A DNA stretch of 54,153 nucleotides from Shewanella surugensis. Its GTDB lineage: Bacteria; Pseudomonadota; Gammaproteobacteria; Enterobacterales; Shewanellaceae. The notes under the pieces are model-generated. The model was not told where the DNA came from. It worked only from the letters and a program-made list of their open reading frames with translations, and made no database searches. Positions 1-8,446 of this stretch are shown here, one piece after another (the first letter of the stretch is position 1; each line of letters starts with the position of its first letter). The translations under genes were made by a program, and so were the position numbers. Where the stretch lies: positions 1 to 54,153 of the forward strand of contig NZ_JAKIKS010000027.1 in NCBI RefSeq assembly GCF_023284005.1. Direction: 5' to 3'.

Positions 1-178
1 AGCACTTACCCGACTCGTGGTTGTCAGGAGGAACGTCCTCTCACGATTCTTTTCCCGTCCAATGGACTTTGTTACATTGTCAGACTCGCTTCTTTATTCA
101 GAGTCATAGGGGCATCTGGTGATACAGATGGTTCACTCATAAGCGGTGAACAGGGCTTCATACGACTTCACGTCGCAC
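1..178 (-). mobile_element. Possible 5' end of a group II intron (partial)
   Basis: On the minus strand, starting at 178, the sequence begins GTGCGACGTGAAGTCGTATG, which fits the GUGYG-type 5' boundary of bacterial group II introns. It continues as a chain of short hairpins: GTTCAC/GTGAAC, CATCTG/CAGATG and GAGGA/TCCTC, as expected of intron domain I. No protein was recognised in either strand here (a 61-codon open frame, 1-186 plus, resembles nothing known to me). The reverse transcriptase, if any, would lie left of the window. The call rests on boundary sequence and structure only; another structured element is possible. Confidence 0.3.
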
Positions 179-283
179 TACCATAATAATGATTGGGCGC
201 ATAGCGACTTTGGATTTCGAGGAAAAAGAGTAGGATAAGCTCTGAAATGAATACTTATCTTAGCAAAAAACACCCCAAATGGA

Positions 284-925
284 ATGCTAAACATTAGCCA
301 CTTTGACCACTATGGGGATTCAGTTAAAATTGGCTCCCAAAGCTTCAAAATGATAAAATACCCCTCTTTGTTATTAAGCGGGATTTCTGGCTTGAAGAAC
401 ATGCAAATTCAACATATTTTTGAGGAACTCAAGACGGCTACTGACTTTGAACTGTTCCGATTAAAATCAGCAATACAGAAAGCTCTTGAAGATCCTGAAC
501 GAACTAGAGCACTAAAGTTAAAAATTCAGGTTGGTATGAAAGTTGACTATTTTTGCACCGATCTAAATCACTCTATTCATTGCACAGTTCTTAAGGTTGG
601 CCGTAGTAGAGTCGATGTTCAAGAAAGCGGTACCCAAAAGCGTTGGTCTATTCCTTTCTACTATCTCAATCTTGACCACATCGAAACAGAGATCGTTTCA
701 CTTAATACTAAGGGAATGTCTAAAGCGGAGCTTTTTATCGGTTGCACCGTCGGATTTATCAATAACAAGGACAACAATGAGTATATAGGACAAGTCAGCA
801 AGCTTAATCCAAAGCGTGCGGTGATTTTAGTTCACAGCACTGCATGGACAGTTCCTTACTCAATGCTATTTCCTGTTATTGCTTCTGAAGCTGAAGAATA
901 CATTCAAGTTTTATTGCCGAGCTAA
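284..925 (+). CDS. Hypothetical protein with two SH3-like repeats
   Basis: A 213-residue protein that I do not recognise. Residues ~80-130 and ~150-200 look like two copies of one small beta-rich unit: each starts with a G-x-x-V-x-(Y/G)-F pattern, has a central V-(G/S)-x-(N/S)-R-(A/V)-x-V strand, and ends with W-(S/T)-(I/V)-P-(F/Y). This is a Tudor/SH3-like layout often seen in small binding domains. The N-terminal ~70 residues look helical. No signal peptide or membrane segment is visible. There is no strong ribosome site before the ATG. It lies between a possible group II intron end and an Rpn nuclease, so it is probably accessory DNA. Function unknown. Confidence 0.6.
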   Translation: MLNISHFDHYGDSVKIGSQSFKMIKYPSLLLSGISGLKNMQIQHIFEELKTATDFELFRLKSAIQKALEDPERTRALKLKIQVGMKVDYFCTDLNHSIHCTVLKVGRSRVDVQESGTQKRWSIPFYYLNLDHIETEIVSLNTKGMSKAELFIGCTVGFINNKDNNEYIGQVSKLNPKRAVILVHSTAWTVPYSMLFPVIASEAEEYIQVLLPS

Positions 926-1002
926 TTGCATAATGTAAAGTATGCTAAATAATGGTATCCAGGTGAATGGGAGTACGGTGAACAATGTGAAGATAGAAGG
1001 AG

Positions 1003-1026
1003 GAGTGACGTGAAAATACGTCACTC
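1003..1026. terminator. Hairpin between convergent genes
   Basis: GAGTGACGT (1003-1011) and ACGTCACTC (1018-1026) form a perfect 9-bp stem with a 6-nt loop, lying between the convergent ends of the genes at 284-925 and 1044-1925. The U-run is weak on both sides, so it is a probable but not classical bidirectional terminator. Confidence 0.5.
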
Positions 1027-1043
1027 TTAATCATGGTTATAGA

Positions 1044-1925
1044 CTAGTGAGAAAGCTGCGCGAGTTCATCAGGGCTTAGACCTGTGACATCCATAACGGT
1101 GTTACGTTCGATCCCACGAAGCAACATACTGCGAGCCATTTCATTTAATACCTCTTGGCGTCCTTCCTGACGTCCTTTGGCTTCGCCTTCTTGACGTAAT
1201 TGATCTGCTATTGTCATTAATGTGTCCTTATGTTCCGGCACTTCTAAGGCTAATAGTGTTATCAATGCGTTTAGGTTGTTGGTCTCGCCAACTTGGAGGA
1301 TATAGCTCATAAGCGATTCCACTTGCTTATCTGTAGTGTACCCCTTAAGAAGCAATGTGACCAGTTGGTCTATTAACTCTCGCATATCGCGCTGTCTGAT
1401 ATGTTTCTGTACTAACTCTAACAGCGCTATACGACGGTGACGCATTATATTATCATCAGGAATAACCGTGACGTCTATCAAAGTGAAATCTTGACAGTAG
1501 AGTTCTTCGGCTAACTTTGGGTCTAAGAAGGCGTTCAGCCAATTCATATTATAGGGATAGGGAGAAACCTTTCCGTGATAGAACAGCAATGGAATAACCA
1601 GAGGAAGGTGTTCATGCCCAGCATCGAGGTGTTGCTGCATGGCAGCAATGGCATAACGCATCAACCTAAAGGCCATATTTTTATCTGGACTGCTTTGATG
1701 CTCAATTAATGCGTAAACATAACCATCGCCATGAGATGTCTTAAGCGAATAAAGAATATCTGAATAATAAGGTCGCAGGTCTTCCTCTATAAAGCTGCCT
1801 GATTCCAGTTTTAACGTAGATAAATCGCATACCTCTCGTAATTTAGGGGGTAAGTGAATATCTAAGAAATCTTTAGCTGTTTCAGGGTGAGTAAGAAACT
1901 GTTTGAATAGCGCATCGTGTGGCAT
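1044..1925 (-). CDS. Rpn family recombination-promoting nuclease/putative transposase (PD-(D/E)XK)
   Basis: A 293-residue protein of the Rpn/YhgA (transposase_31) family: DNA endonucleases with a PD-(D/E)XK-like fold that stimulate RecA-independent recombination. It starts with the family's MPHDxLFK opening. The likely catalytic residues are visible: D56 in YYSDILY, and E75 and Q77 in the ALIEHQS strand. The C terminus has the usual charged EGEAKGRQEGRQE helix (residues ~247-260), which varies in length between paralogs. Length is normal, so the gene appears intact. It sits alone among mobile remnants, typical for this multi-copy accessory family. Confidence 0.88.
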   Translation of the reverse strand: MPHDALFKQFLTHPETAKDFLDIHLPPKLREVCDLSTLKLESGSFIEEDLRPYYSDILYSLKTSHGDGYVYALIEHQSSPDKNMAFRLMRYAIAAMQQHLDAGHEHLPLVIPLLFYHGKVSPYPYNMNWLNAFLDPKLAEELYCQDFTLIDVTVIPDDNIMRHRRIALLELVQKHIRQRDMRELIDQLVTLLLKGYTTDKQVESLMSYILQVGETNNLNALITLLALEVPEHKDTLMTIADQLRQEGEAKGRQEGRQEVLNEMARSMLLRGIERNTVMDVTGLSPDELAQLSH

Positions 1926-2214
1926 CGGTGTTGATTTTGTTTTCAGGGTCTTAGCATAACAGCAATTGCCGTAAACTTAAAAAATGAAAATGGTTAAACA
2001 CCACTTTGTCATCGCTCTAATTTCTAATCTGTTGCAGGTCACAACCTTGTTGGGGTGTTGTGCATAGATAGCATATTATTCGCTTAAGTCTCTACAGGGG
2101 ATACCCAGTGCGAACCAGGTGAAGAATAGTGATAATTGGTTAGCAATGCATTGATAAACAACACTATGCGAACTAATATTCTAAACCAGACCCTAAATAG
2201 ACCAGTAACGTAAA

Positions 2215-2597
2215 ATGTTTATCAGAGCCTACCTTCGTGCATCAACCGACGAGCAAGACGCCAATCGCGCCAAAGAAGAATTAATACAGTTTGCAGATCA
2301 AAAGGGACTATGGATTGCCAGCTTCTATGCGGAAATCCAATCGGGGGCTAAATTGAGCGCCCAGAGCTTGCGTGTTTGATCATGGACTCACAGCCTAATG
2401 ACATATTACTCATTGAAAAGTTAGCTGAGTTACATGGCATTCGTCTTTCAAGTGAAACCTTAAGGCAATGGCTTATAACTGAGGGGTTATGGCGGGTTCG
2501 TAAGCGTAAACAGAAAAAAGTCTATCAACCTCGTCATCGTCGTGAATGCTATGGTGAGCGGGTACAAATTGATGGCTTTTACCATGATCGGTTCTAA
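2215..2597 (+). pseudogene. Remnant: serine recombinase N-terminus (frameshifted) joined to an ISNCY-type transposase fragment
   Basis: From ATG 2215 the frame encodes a resolvase/invertase start (MFIRAYLRASTDEQ, including the nucleophile Ser10 of the R-A-S-T motif) and ends at a TGA at 2377. Adding one base near 2361 restores the family sequence S-R-P-E-L and continues in the next frame to about 2420 (D-S-Q-P-N-D-I-L-L-I-E-K). There the sequence changes abruptly to a piece of an ISNCY/IS1202-like transposase (LAELHGIRLSSETLRQW to VQIDGFYHD), which stops at 2597 before the catalytic core. It is thus a chimera of two truncated genes with a one-base frame break, with no plausible function. Confidence 0.75.
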
Positions 2598-2760
2598 GCT
2601 CATTCATCGAAACGTTATTGCCCACCTAAATGCTGTGAGCTTTTACCTTTTATGTCGAAATGCAGTGTAGATGCCGCTGAGCGTTTTGTGACTCATAGAT
2701 AAAAGAGTGGGATGAATCCAGCGCTGCAGGGATGAGTTCACAGCGTGCCACAGAGGTATA

Positions 2761-2800
2761 AAATGGCTTGGCTTTCATTCAAAGGCCAAGCCATTTTTGG
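2761..2800. terminator. Terminator at the end of the aryl-polyene operon
   Basis: AAATGGCTTGGC (2761-2772) pairs perfectly with GCCAAGCCATTT (2785-2796) around a 12-nt loop, 12-bp stem, with A/T tracts on both flanks. It lies about 20 bp beyond the stop codon of the last gene of the minus-strand operon and downstream of the transposase remnant, so it probably works in both directions. Confidence 0.75.
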
Positions 2801-2815
2801 TGGTGATTAAGAGGA

Positions 2816-3694
2816 TCAATAATAATCCTCTAGATAGTCCTCGGCATAGCCACGTAGTTTCTTCTCTGGGCTGGTGGCTGAGATCTCTGATAACAAGGGG
2901 CGGTATTGAGGCAAGCGAGATTGGGCCAACGCTTTAGCCATCCAAGCATAAGTATCGATAGCGAGTCGGTTATGTTCCAGCAGTCTGGGGTGCTTGAGTT
3001 CACGCTCAAGACTATTCAGTATCGGCAAGGCATTAAGTTTTAATTTGAAAATATGGCGAGCAGTGGTCCGTTTCAATTCAAGCTCATCACTTTGGATGGC
3101 AGCGATAAGTTGGTTGTCGTGTAAACTCTCATTGGGTAAATAATAGTGGGTATTGTTTAATATACCGTTCCACACTTGGTATTTATCGAGCAATACTTGG
3201 TATTTTTTAGCATATTTTCTGAGTTTTTTATGATAATCCCCATTCACTATTTTACTAAAACGTTGGGCATATTTGGGGTTGCCTGAATAAGCTAATACTT
3301 TTAGTAGGCTAGCACTATAGTTAATGCCCGTTTTCGTCGTCGCATCGGGTAAAGAGAGATAAAGCTTATGATCGATGATATCAAATAGGCTTACATCACT
3401 CACACCTGCCAGCATTAATTCACTGCTAATTTGTTGCTGTTGATAACGATTGTCAGCTTCGAAAACACGAATAAAGCGTTCGAGTTGGCTTTTTCGTTGA
3501 TTGTCTATTTGGATCAGTTGCTGTTGAGATAGGCCTTGATGGGCAGATTGAGTACTCACATCGGCTACGGGGGTATGGGCACTCAAAGCGCTACTATTCA
3601 CCAGTAACGCACCACAAAGCAGTATTTTTAATAGTGCGTTAGGTCTAAAGCTTGAAAATAAGGGGTTGTGCTGGTTGTGCTGTATTCTGGCCAT
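2816..3694 (-). CDS. Secreted protein of unknown function, last gene of the aryl-polyene operon
   Basis: A 292-residue protein with an N-terminal hydrophobic segment (residues ~21-39) ending in S-A-L-S-A-H, a probable Sec signal peptide with a long N-region. The mature part is rich in helices, charged and Tyr residues, with a repeat-like pattern of paired helices in the last 120 residues (HEAT-like impression only). It ends in acidic residues (EDYLEDYY). A good ribosome site (AAGGA) precedes the ATG. It follows apeR by 116 bp, and a hairpin lies in that gap, so it may be expressed at a different level. It is not part of the apeA-R set known to me. Function unknown; an envelope role in polyene display is a guess from position. 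Confidence 0.7.
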   Translation of the reverse strand: MARIQHNQHNPLFSSFRPNALLKILLCGALLVNSSALSAHTPVADVSTQSAHQGLSQQQLIQIDNQRKSQLERFIRVFEADNRYQQQQISSELMLAGVSDVSLFDIIDHKLYLSLPDATTKTGINYSASLLKVLAYSGNPKYAQRFSKIVNGDYHKKLRKYAKKYQVLLDKYQVWNGILNNTHYYLPNESLHDNQLIAAIQSDELELKRTTARHIFKLKLNALPILNSLERELKHPRLLEHNRLAIDTYAWMAKALAQSRLPQYRPLLSEISATSPEKKLRGYAEDYLEDYY

Positions 3695-3750
3695 GGAAAA
3701 CTGTCCTTAGTTTATTGTTGAAACAGCTAAGTTGAAACTGCATCTGGGAT

Positions 3751-3782
3751 AACCTCATAATGAAGTCCTTCTTTATGAGGTT
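3751..3782 (-). other. Intercistronic hairpin between apeR and the last operon gene
   Basis: AACCTCATAA (3751-3760) and TTATGAGGTT (3773-3782) form a perfect 10-bp stem with a 12-nt loop in the only sizeable gap (116 bp) near the end of the operon. No U-run follows in the direction of transcription, so it is more likely an RNA processing or stability element, or a weak attenuator, than a full terminator. Confidence 0.45.
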
Positions 3783-3810
3783 GGATTTGATTTATCGCTG
3801 GGTATTGAGC

Positions 3811-5148
3811 TTAACTTCCTGGTTTATCAGACCATTTTTTAAAAATAAGTGAGGTGTTGATGCCACCAAAAGCAAAATTATTACTCATCACATATTGAGT
3901 ATCGATGTGGCGAATGTCTTGGCGAATATAGTCTAACTCACCACAAGCAGGATCAACATGTTCAAGATTTAATGTTGGGGCGAACCAGCCTTCATTCATC
4001 ATTTCAATACTGAGCCAAGATTCTAACGAGCCGCAGGCGCCTAAGGTGTGTCCGGTGTAACTCTTTAATGATGATATGGGTTGCTTATTACCAAAGACGG
4101 CTTGCGTGGCTTGAGTTTCGGCCACATCACCCCGTTCGGTCGCTGTGCCGTGTGCATTGACATAACCGATTGCATTTGGAGATAGCTGTGCATCTTTTAG
4201 GGCTAAACGTATGGCGACTTCCATGGTGTCGCTATTGGGTTGGGTGACATGTTGTCCATCGGAGTTGGTGCCAAAGCCGACTAATTCAGCATAAATTTTT
4301 GCGCCGCGGTTTTGGGCATGATCCAGTTCTTCTAAAATCAGCGTACAGGCCCCTTCACCGATCACTAAGCCATCCCTATTTTTATCAAAGGGACTGGGTG
4401 TCGAACCTGGTGCATCATTTTTAGTGCTGGTTGCAAATAATGTATCAAACACAACCGCCTCAGTGGGACATAACTCTTCAGCCCCACCCGCGAGCATGAG
4501 ATCTTGCTGACCGTATTTAATCGCTTCGTAGGCATACCCTATGCCTTGGCTGCCAGAGGTGCAGGCACTGCTTGTCGTATGAATGCGTCCCTTAAGACCA
4601 AAGAACACCCCTAAGTTAACGGCTGTCGTATGTGCCATCATACGAATATAGCTGGTGGCTGTTACGCCCGACATATCGCCGGTATCGAGCATCTTACTGA
4701 AGGCCAATAAAGGCTCAGTACTGCCCGTTGATGAACCATAAGCTACGCCCATTTTCCCTGAGGTGATGACAGGGTTATCGAGTAAATTGGCATCCATTAA
4801 GGCGAGTTCACTGGCTCGGGTTGCCATCAAAGAGACGCGACCCATCGAGCGGATCTGTTTACGAGAATAGTGTTTTGGTACAACAAAGTCGGTGACAGGA
4901 CCTGCAAGACGGGTGTGTAAACCATCGAATTTATCCCAGTCATCCATTCTAACAATACAGTTTTGCTGTTTTTTTAAATTGGCTGCGATCGTGGTCCAAT
5001 CTTGGCCAAGGGATGAAATGCCGGCCATGCCAGTAATAACCACACGTCGACCCGAACGACTATTGTTTGCTGTGGTTGCTTGAGGTGAGGTGACTGTATC
5101 AAGGTGATTATCACTGTTTTCAGTGCTCGATCCGATATGAATATCCAT
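3811..5148 (-). CDS. apeR: Beta-ketoacyl-ACP synthase, aryl-polyene ApeR type
   Basis: A 445-residue FabF-like ketosynthase. The Cys-His-His catalytic triad is complete: C196 in TTSSACTSG, H333 in NAHGTATERGD and H367 in KSYTGHTLGACG. An extra ~30-residue polar N-terminus precedes the fold. In characterised APE pathways the ApeR synthase acts as a homodimer in an elongation step, condensing malonyl-ACP with the aryl acyl chain. The start lies directly after the apeQ stop, so the two are translationally close. The symbol follows the enterobacterial nomenclature by position and sequence type; assignment among the cluster's ketosynthases is inferred. Confidence 0.88.
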   Translation of the reverse strand: MDIHIGSSTENSDNHLDTVTSPQATTANNSRSGRRVVITGMAGISSLGQDWTTIAANLKKQQNCIVRMDDWDKFDGLHTRLAGPVTDFVVPKHYSRKQIRSMGRVSLMATRASELALMDANLLDNPVITSGKMGVAYGSSTGSTEPLLAFSKMLDTGDMSGVTATSYIRMMAHTTAVNLGVFFGLKGRIHTTSSACTSGSQGIGYAYEAIKYGQQDLMLAGGAEELCPTEAVVFDTLFATSTKNDAPGSTPSPFDKNRDGLVIGEGACTLILEELDHAQNRGAKIYAELVGFGTNSDGQHVTQPNSDTMEVAIRLALKDAQLSPNAIGYVNAHGTATERGDVAETQATQAVFGNKQPISSLKSYTGHTLGACGSLESWLSIEMMNEGWFAPTLNLEHVDPACGELDYIRQDIRHIDTQYVMSNNFAFGGINTSLIFKKWSDKPGS

Positions 5149-5149
5149 A

Positions 5150-5875
5150 TTAAATCATCCCGCCATTGACTGAGATCACTTGCCTAGTGATGTAGGCGGC
5201 ATCTTCTGATAATAAAAACTGTGCTAGCCCGGCGATTTCAGAAGGCTTACCCATACGTCTCATTGGGACGATTTCTTTGACTAAATCAGCGGAGATATCG
5301 GCCACCATATCGGTTTCAATCAGGCCTGGTGCAATACAATTGACGGTTATTTTACGTTTGGCTAATTCCAACGATAATGCTTTTGTGGCGCCAATGATGC
5401 CCGCTTTGGAAGCACTATAATTGACTTGCCCTCGATTACCCGCAATGCCCGAAACCGAGGCCAGTGTGATGATGCGTCCACCTTTTCGAGTTTGGATCAT
5501 CGGCATGGTGCAAGGGTGAATGACATTATAGAAACCATCAAGATTAGTATGGATCACACTATCCCATTCATCTTCAGTCATGGCGGGGAATGCCGTATCA
5601 CGACTGATGCCTGCGTTGAGAATGGCGCCGTAATAAGCACCATGAGCGAGTATGTCTTTTTCAATGGTCGCTTTTGCAGCAGCGCGATCGCTGATATCAA
5701 ATTGCAAGCAAGAGGCATGAACACCCAGGTTTTCCAGTTCGGCCAATGTTTCGCTTGCTGCAGCATGATTGCGGTGGAAATGCAGGGCGATGTCGTAACC
5801 TTGTTTAGCGAGTTTAAGGGCGATGGCTTTGCCTATCCCGCGGCTTGATCCCGTGATTAATACGCGTTGCTTCAT
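5150..5875 (-). CDS. apeQ: 3-ketoacyl-ACP reductase (FabG-like), ApeQ type
   Basis: A 241-residue short-chain dehydrogenase. The NADP-binding TGSSRGIG motif is at residues 9-16, the NAG motif at 87-89, and the catalytic Ser140, Tyr153 and Lys157 (Y-S-A-S-K) are present. It reduces the 3-keto group of the growing ACP-bound polyene, before dehydration. The gene is packed between the dehydratase apeP (overlapping by 4 bases) and apeR. Length and motifs are those of FabG; the operon context assigns it to aryl-polyene synthesis rather than housekeeping fatty-acid synthesis. Confidence 0.92.
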   Translation of the reverse strand: MKQRVLITGSSRGIGKAIALKLAKQGYDIALHFHRNHAAASETLAELENLGVHASCLQFDISDRAAAKATIEKDILAHGAYYGAILNAGISRDTAFPAMTEDEWDSVIHTNLDGFYNVIHPCTMPMIQTRKGGRIITLASVSGIAGNRGQVNYSASKAGIIGATKALSLELAKRKITVNCIAPGLIETDMVADISADLVKEIVPMRRMGKPSEIAGLAQFLLSEDAAYITRQVISVNGGMI

Positions 5876-6369
5876 TTTACGATTTCCTGACTATCTTGGG
5901 TGCTATTACTGATATAAGTGTGTGTATCTTGTGGCTGAAACACATTAATATTGGCTTGAGCGATGATGTCATCTTGTTCGAGTATTTGGCATTCAAAGAC
6001 GGCCAATCCCGTCTCTTCTTGATAAAGTCGGCTGACACGAGTGTGGTAAGTATGCCCCAGCTTGTAATGTGGGACATGCAGTTGTAACTTACGACTGCCC
6101 AATAAAAAGCCTATTCGGATAATATCATTACGTTTTAGTGCTTCGATACCGGCCAGTGCCGCGATGGTTTGTGCCATGTATTCAATGCCGACATAATTAG
6201 GCACGCCGGAAATGATGTCATCAAAGTAGGGGCTTTGTGAGGTAATGTTTATTTCAGATAATAGTGTATCGGTTTGATAGGCTATTATTTTATCAATGAA
6301 AATCATCGGCGCGCTATGGGGGAGATAATCAGCCACATCATGTGTATCAATTGCTGTCATGTTAATCAT
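5872..6369 (-). CDS. apeP: 3-hydroxyacyl-ACP dehydratase-like hot-dog protein, ApeP type
   Basis: A 165-residue single hot-dog fold related to FabA/FabZ, with the YVGIEYMAQTIAALAG central helix (residues ~59-74) and an N-terminal L-P-H-S-A-P-M motif in which His18 is the likely catalytic histidine. In APE systems this subunit pairs with ApeI to dehydrate 3-hydroxyacyl-ACP and build the conjugated double bonds. Its ATG overlaps the apeO stop by 8 bases (ATGATTAA); an alternative ATG lies three codons further in. Part of the long minus-strand operon. Confidence 0.88.
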   Translation of the reverse strand: MINMTAIDTHDVADYLPHSAPMIFIDKIIAYQTDTLLSEINITSQSPYFDDIISGVPNYVGIEYMAQTIAALAGIEALKRNDIIRIGFLLGSRKLQLHVPHYKLGHTYHTRVSRLYQEETGLAVFECQILEQDDIIAQANINVFQPQDTHTYISNSTQDSQEIVK

Positions 6370-7600
6370 TATGTGGTATTTCTCCTCGACTAAAAATTAA
6401 ACTCGCATTACTACCGCCAAAGGCAAAAGAATTACTCATGATGTAATTGAGCTCAGTCTCTTTATCCGTGTGCTTATTCAATGGAACCAGCGTTAAAGCA
6501 GGATCATTAGGATCGCTTTGTTCATCCCATCGATGCGGTGGCAGTGATTGTTGCGTGTTTTCTTTGGACAATAGCAGGTAACAAAATGCCGCTTCTATAG
6601 CACCAGCGGCCCCTAAGGTATGCCCTGTTAGGGGTTTTGTGGAACTCGAGGCGGGTAACGTCGGGCTAAAGACGGCATGTATGGCTCGGCTTTCCATGGC
6701 ATCATTTTTTTGAGTCGCTGTGCCGTGTAGATTAATGTAATCGATCTGGGAGGCCTCAATATTGGCATCCTTGATGGCGGCTTGCATCGCATTAATGGCA
6801 CCACGGCCTTCAGGATGAGGCGCTGATATATGGTACGCATCACTCGACTCACCAATACCTGCCAATAAAATCTGAGTCTGTGCTTTACCGGCATTACCTT
6901 GTGAGTGCTGTGCTTTTTCAAGTGTGAAAAGGGCCGCACCTTCGCCAATATTAATGCCTTTTCTGTTAAGGCTAAAAGGTTGGCAAGCGACATCGTCAAT
7001 AGACTCTAAAGAATCAAATCCATTTAAGGTTAATTGGCAGAGACTATCTGCGCCTCCCACAATCACCACATCACAAAGATCGGCCATTAATAGACGTTTA
7101 GCACTCGCAAAAACTTTCGCACTGGAAGAGCAGGCGGTAGAAAGGGTGTAACAAGGGCCAGATAATGAAAAATAGGCTTGCAAAAACTGGCTCGTATTGC
7201 CGAGTTCTTGTAATGCATAGTCATAATCGTGAGGAAATTGTTGATGATGTTGATGATACTTAAGCGCTTGCTCACCACTTTCAATGCCCGAGGTGCTGGT
7301 ACCGATCACGACGCCGATCCGTTGGCTGCCATAATCTTGTTTGGCTTGATTGATTGTTTGTTCGATTTGTTTAGCCGCGCACAGTAATATTTGATTATTA
7401 CGGGTATTGTAATGGAACAAGTGGCTAGGGATCTGCGGGAGTTCAGCTTCTATTTCACCCACCATAGCGGCTCTATCAAACAATAAACCCGCTCGTTGTT
7501 TGAGCGCGCTTTGTCCTTTGAGTAAATGGGTTAATACTGACTCAGCGGTTTGTCCTAAAGGAGTACACAAGCCTAATTGAGTTATCGCTATTGTTGTCAT
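6362..7600 (-). CDS. apeO: Beta-ketoacyl-ACP synthase, ApeO type
   Basis: A 412-residue ketosynthase with the full triad: C157 (LSTACSSS), H292 (NLHGTATQKND) and H327 (KPLTGHTLGAAG). In the characterised APE system this enzyme is the active half of a ketosynthase/chain-length-factor heterodimer with ApeC, whose counterpart is at 20396-21118. It would perform the repeated elongations of the polyene. The gene follows the DUF3261 lipoprotein gene with a short gap and overlaps apeP. Confidence 0.9.
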   Translation of the reverse strand: MTTIAITQLGLCTPLGQTAESVLTHLLKGQSALKQRAGLLFDRAAMVGEIEAELPQIPSHLFHYNTRNNQILLCAAKQIEQTINQAKQDYGSQRIGVVIGTSTSGIESGEQALKYHQHHQQFPHDYDYALQELGNTSQFLQAYFSLSGPCYTLSTACSSSAKVFASAKRLLMADLCDVVIVGGADSLCQLTLNGFDSLESIDDVACQPFSLNRKGINIGEGAALFTLEKAQHSQGNAGKAQTQILLAGIGESSDAYHISAPHPEGRGAINAMQAAIKDANIEASQIDYINLHGTATQKNDAMESRAIHAVFSPTLPASSSTKPLTGHTLGAAGAIEAAFCYLLLSKENTQQSLPPHRWDEQSDPNDPALTLVPLNKHTDKETELNYIMSNSFAFGGSNASLIFSRGEIPHND

Positions 7601-7657
7601 AATGGTCTTTATGCTGACAAATGGCCAGCTTCTCTATTGGTTCACGACACGCCACTT

Positions 7658-8347
7658 TTACGTAATTGGCGTCATTGTCAGTGTGAAGTCGGCCTCTGGA
7701 ATACTCAATTCGACTTTAGATCCCCAAGGATCAAGTTGACTGTATTGGATCTGCAATATGGGCGTTGCAGGTGGTTTCTTTTGGGTATTATATAATGCTT
7801 TACAAAGAGTTGCATTACATTGCAGTCCTTCTTTGCAAGTTATTGATCCTGCTTGGATGTTAACGTTATTGCTGCGGCATAATGGAACTTGTTGACTGAA
7901 TGATTTGAGTTTCGCGCCTTGTAAATATTGATTAACCTCTGCTTGGGGCCAATAAATGAGTTGCAGCATGGCCATCAAATATTCTGCTTTAAACTGCTTA
8001 CCCAAGAGTATGCTCTGTTTACTGCTTAAGCTTTTACCGTTATAGACCAAGGTAAATAACGGCTGTCCCAAAGGCGCTAATCCGACCAGAGTGAGGCTGT
8101 TAGGTGTTAAATCCAACTGTCCCATGAGTTCATGCTGTTGCGTCCCCACTTTAATACTGATCTTTTGGGTTAGGCTACGAGTTTGATTGGGTAAGGGCGC
8201 TAAACAATATCGACTGTCTTGAGGCAAGGAGACGCAAGTTTGTCGGTCGAATGTCTGGCTGCAAGCGGATAATAGCAGCAACAATAACAAGACACTGATC
8301 GTGCGGCCATAGCGGAGAAACTCTCTAATGTTATCGTGCTGCTTCAT
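7658..8347 (-). CDS. apeN: DUF3261 lipoprotein, ApeN type
   Basis: A 229-residue protein with a long hydrophobic N-terminus ending in a lipobox (L-L-S-A-C, Cys29), so it should be lipidated and probably sorted to the outer membrane. DUF3261 proteins are regular members of aryl-polyene operons, next to the LolA-like and MMPL exporter genes, and are presumed to take part in moving or anchoring the lipid-linked polyene. The mature region is beta-rich, with several Cys residues in its second half. Biochemical function not established. Confidence 0.82.
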   Translation of the reverse strand: MKQHDNIREFLRYGRTISVLLLLLLLSACSQTFDRQTCVSLPQDSRYCLAPLPNQTRSLTQKISIKVGTQQHELMGQLDLTPNSLTLVGLAPLGQPLFTLVYNGKSLSSKQSILLGKQFKAEYLMAMLQLIYWPQAEVNQYLQGAKLKSFSQQVPLCRSNNVNIQAGSITCKEGLQCNATLCKALYNTQKKPPATPILQIQYSQLDPWGSKVELSIPEADFTLTMTPIT

Positions 8348-8446
8348 ATTCGCTCTCTACACTCGTTCGGTCATATTTGTTTAGTGGGTATCACTTTATA
8401 TCGTCAGTGAATATCGGTACGCTGAAATAATGTATTTGATGATGGC

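Noticed and set aside
5426..5848. 140-codon plus-strand frame inside apeQ
   Set aside because: Antisense to a FabG gene with all catalytic motifs; no ribosome site and no recognisable protein.
6628..6999. 123-codon frame within apeO
   Set aside because: Shadow of the ketosynthase gene, whose own frame holds the catalytic His residues.
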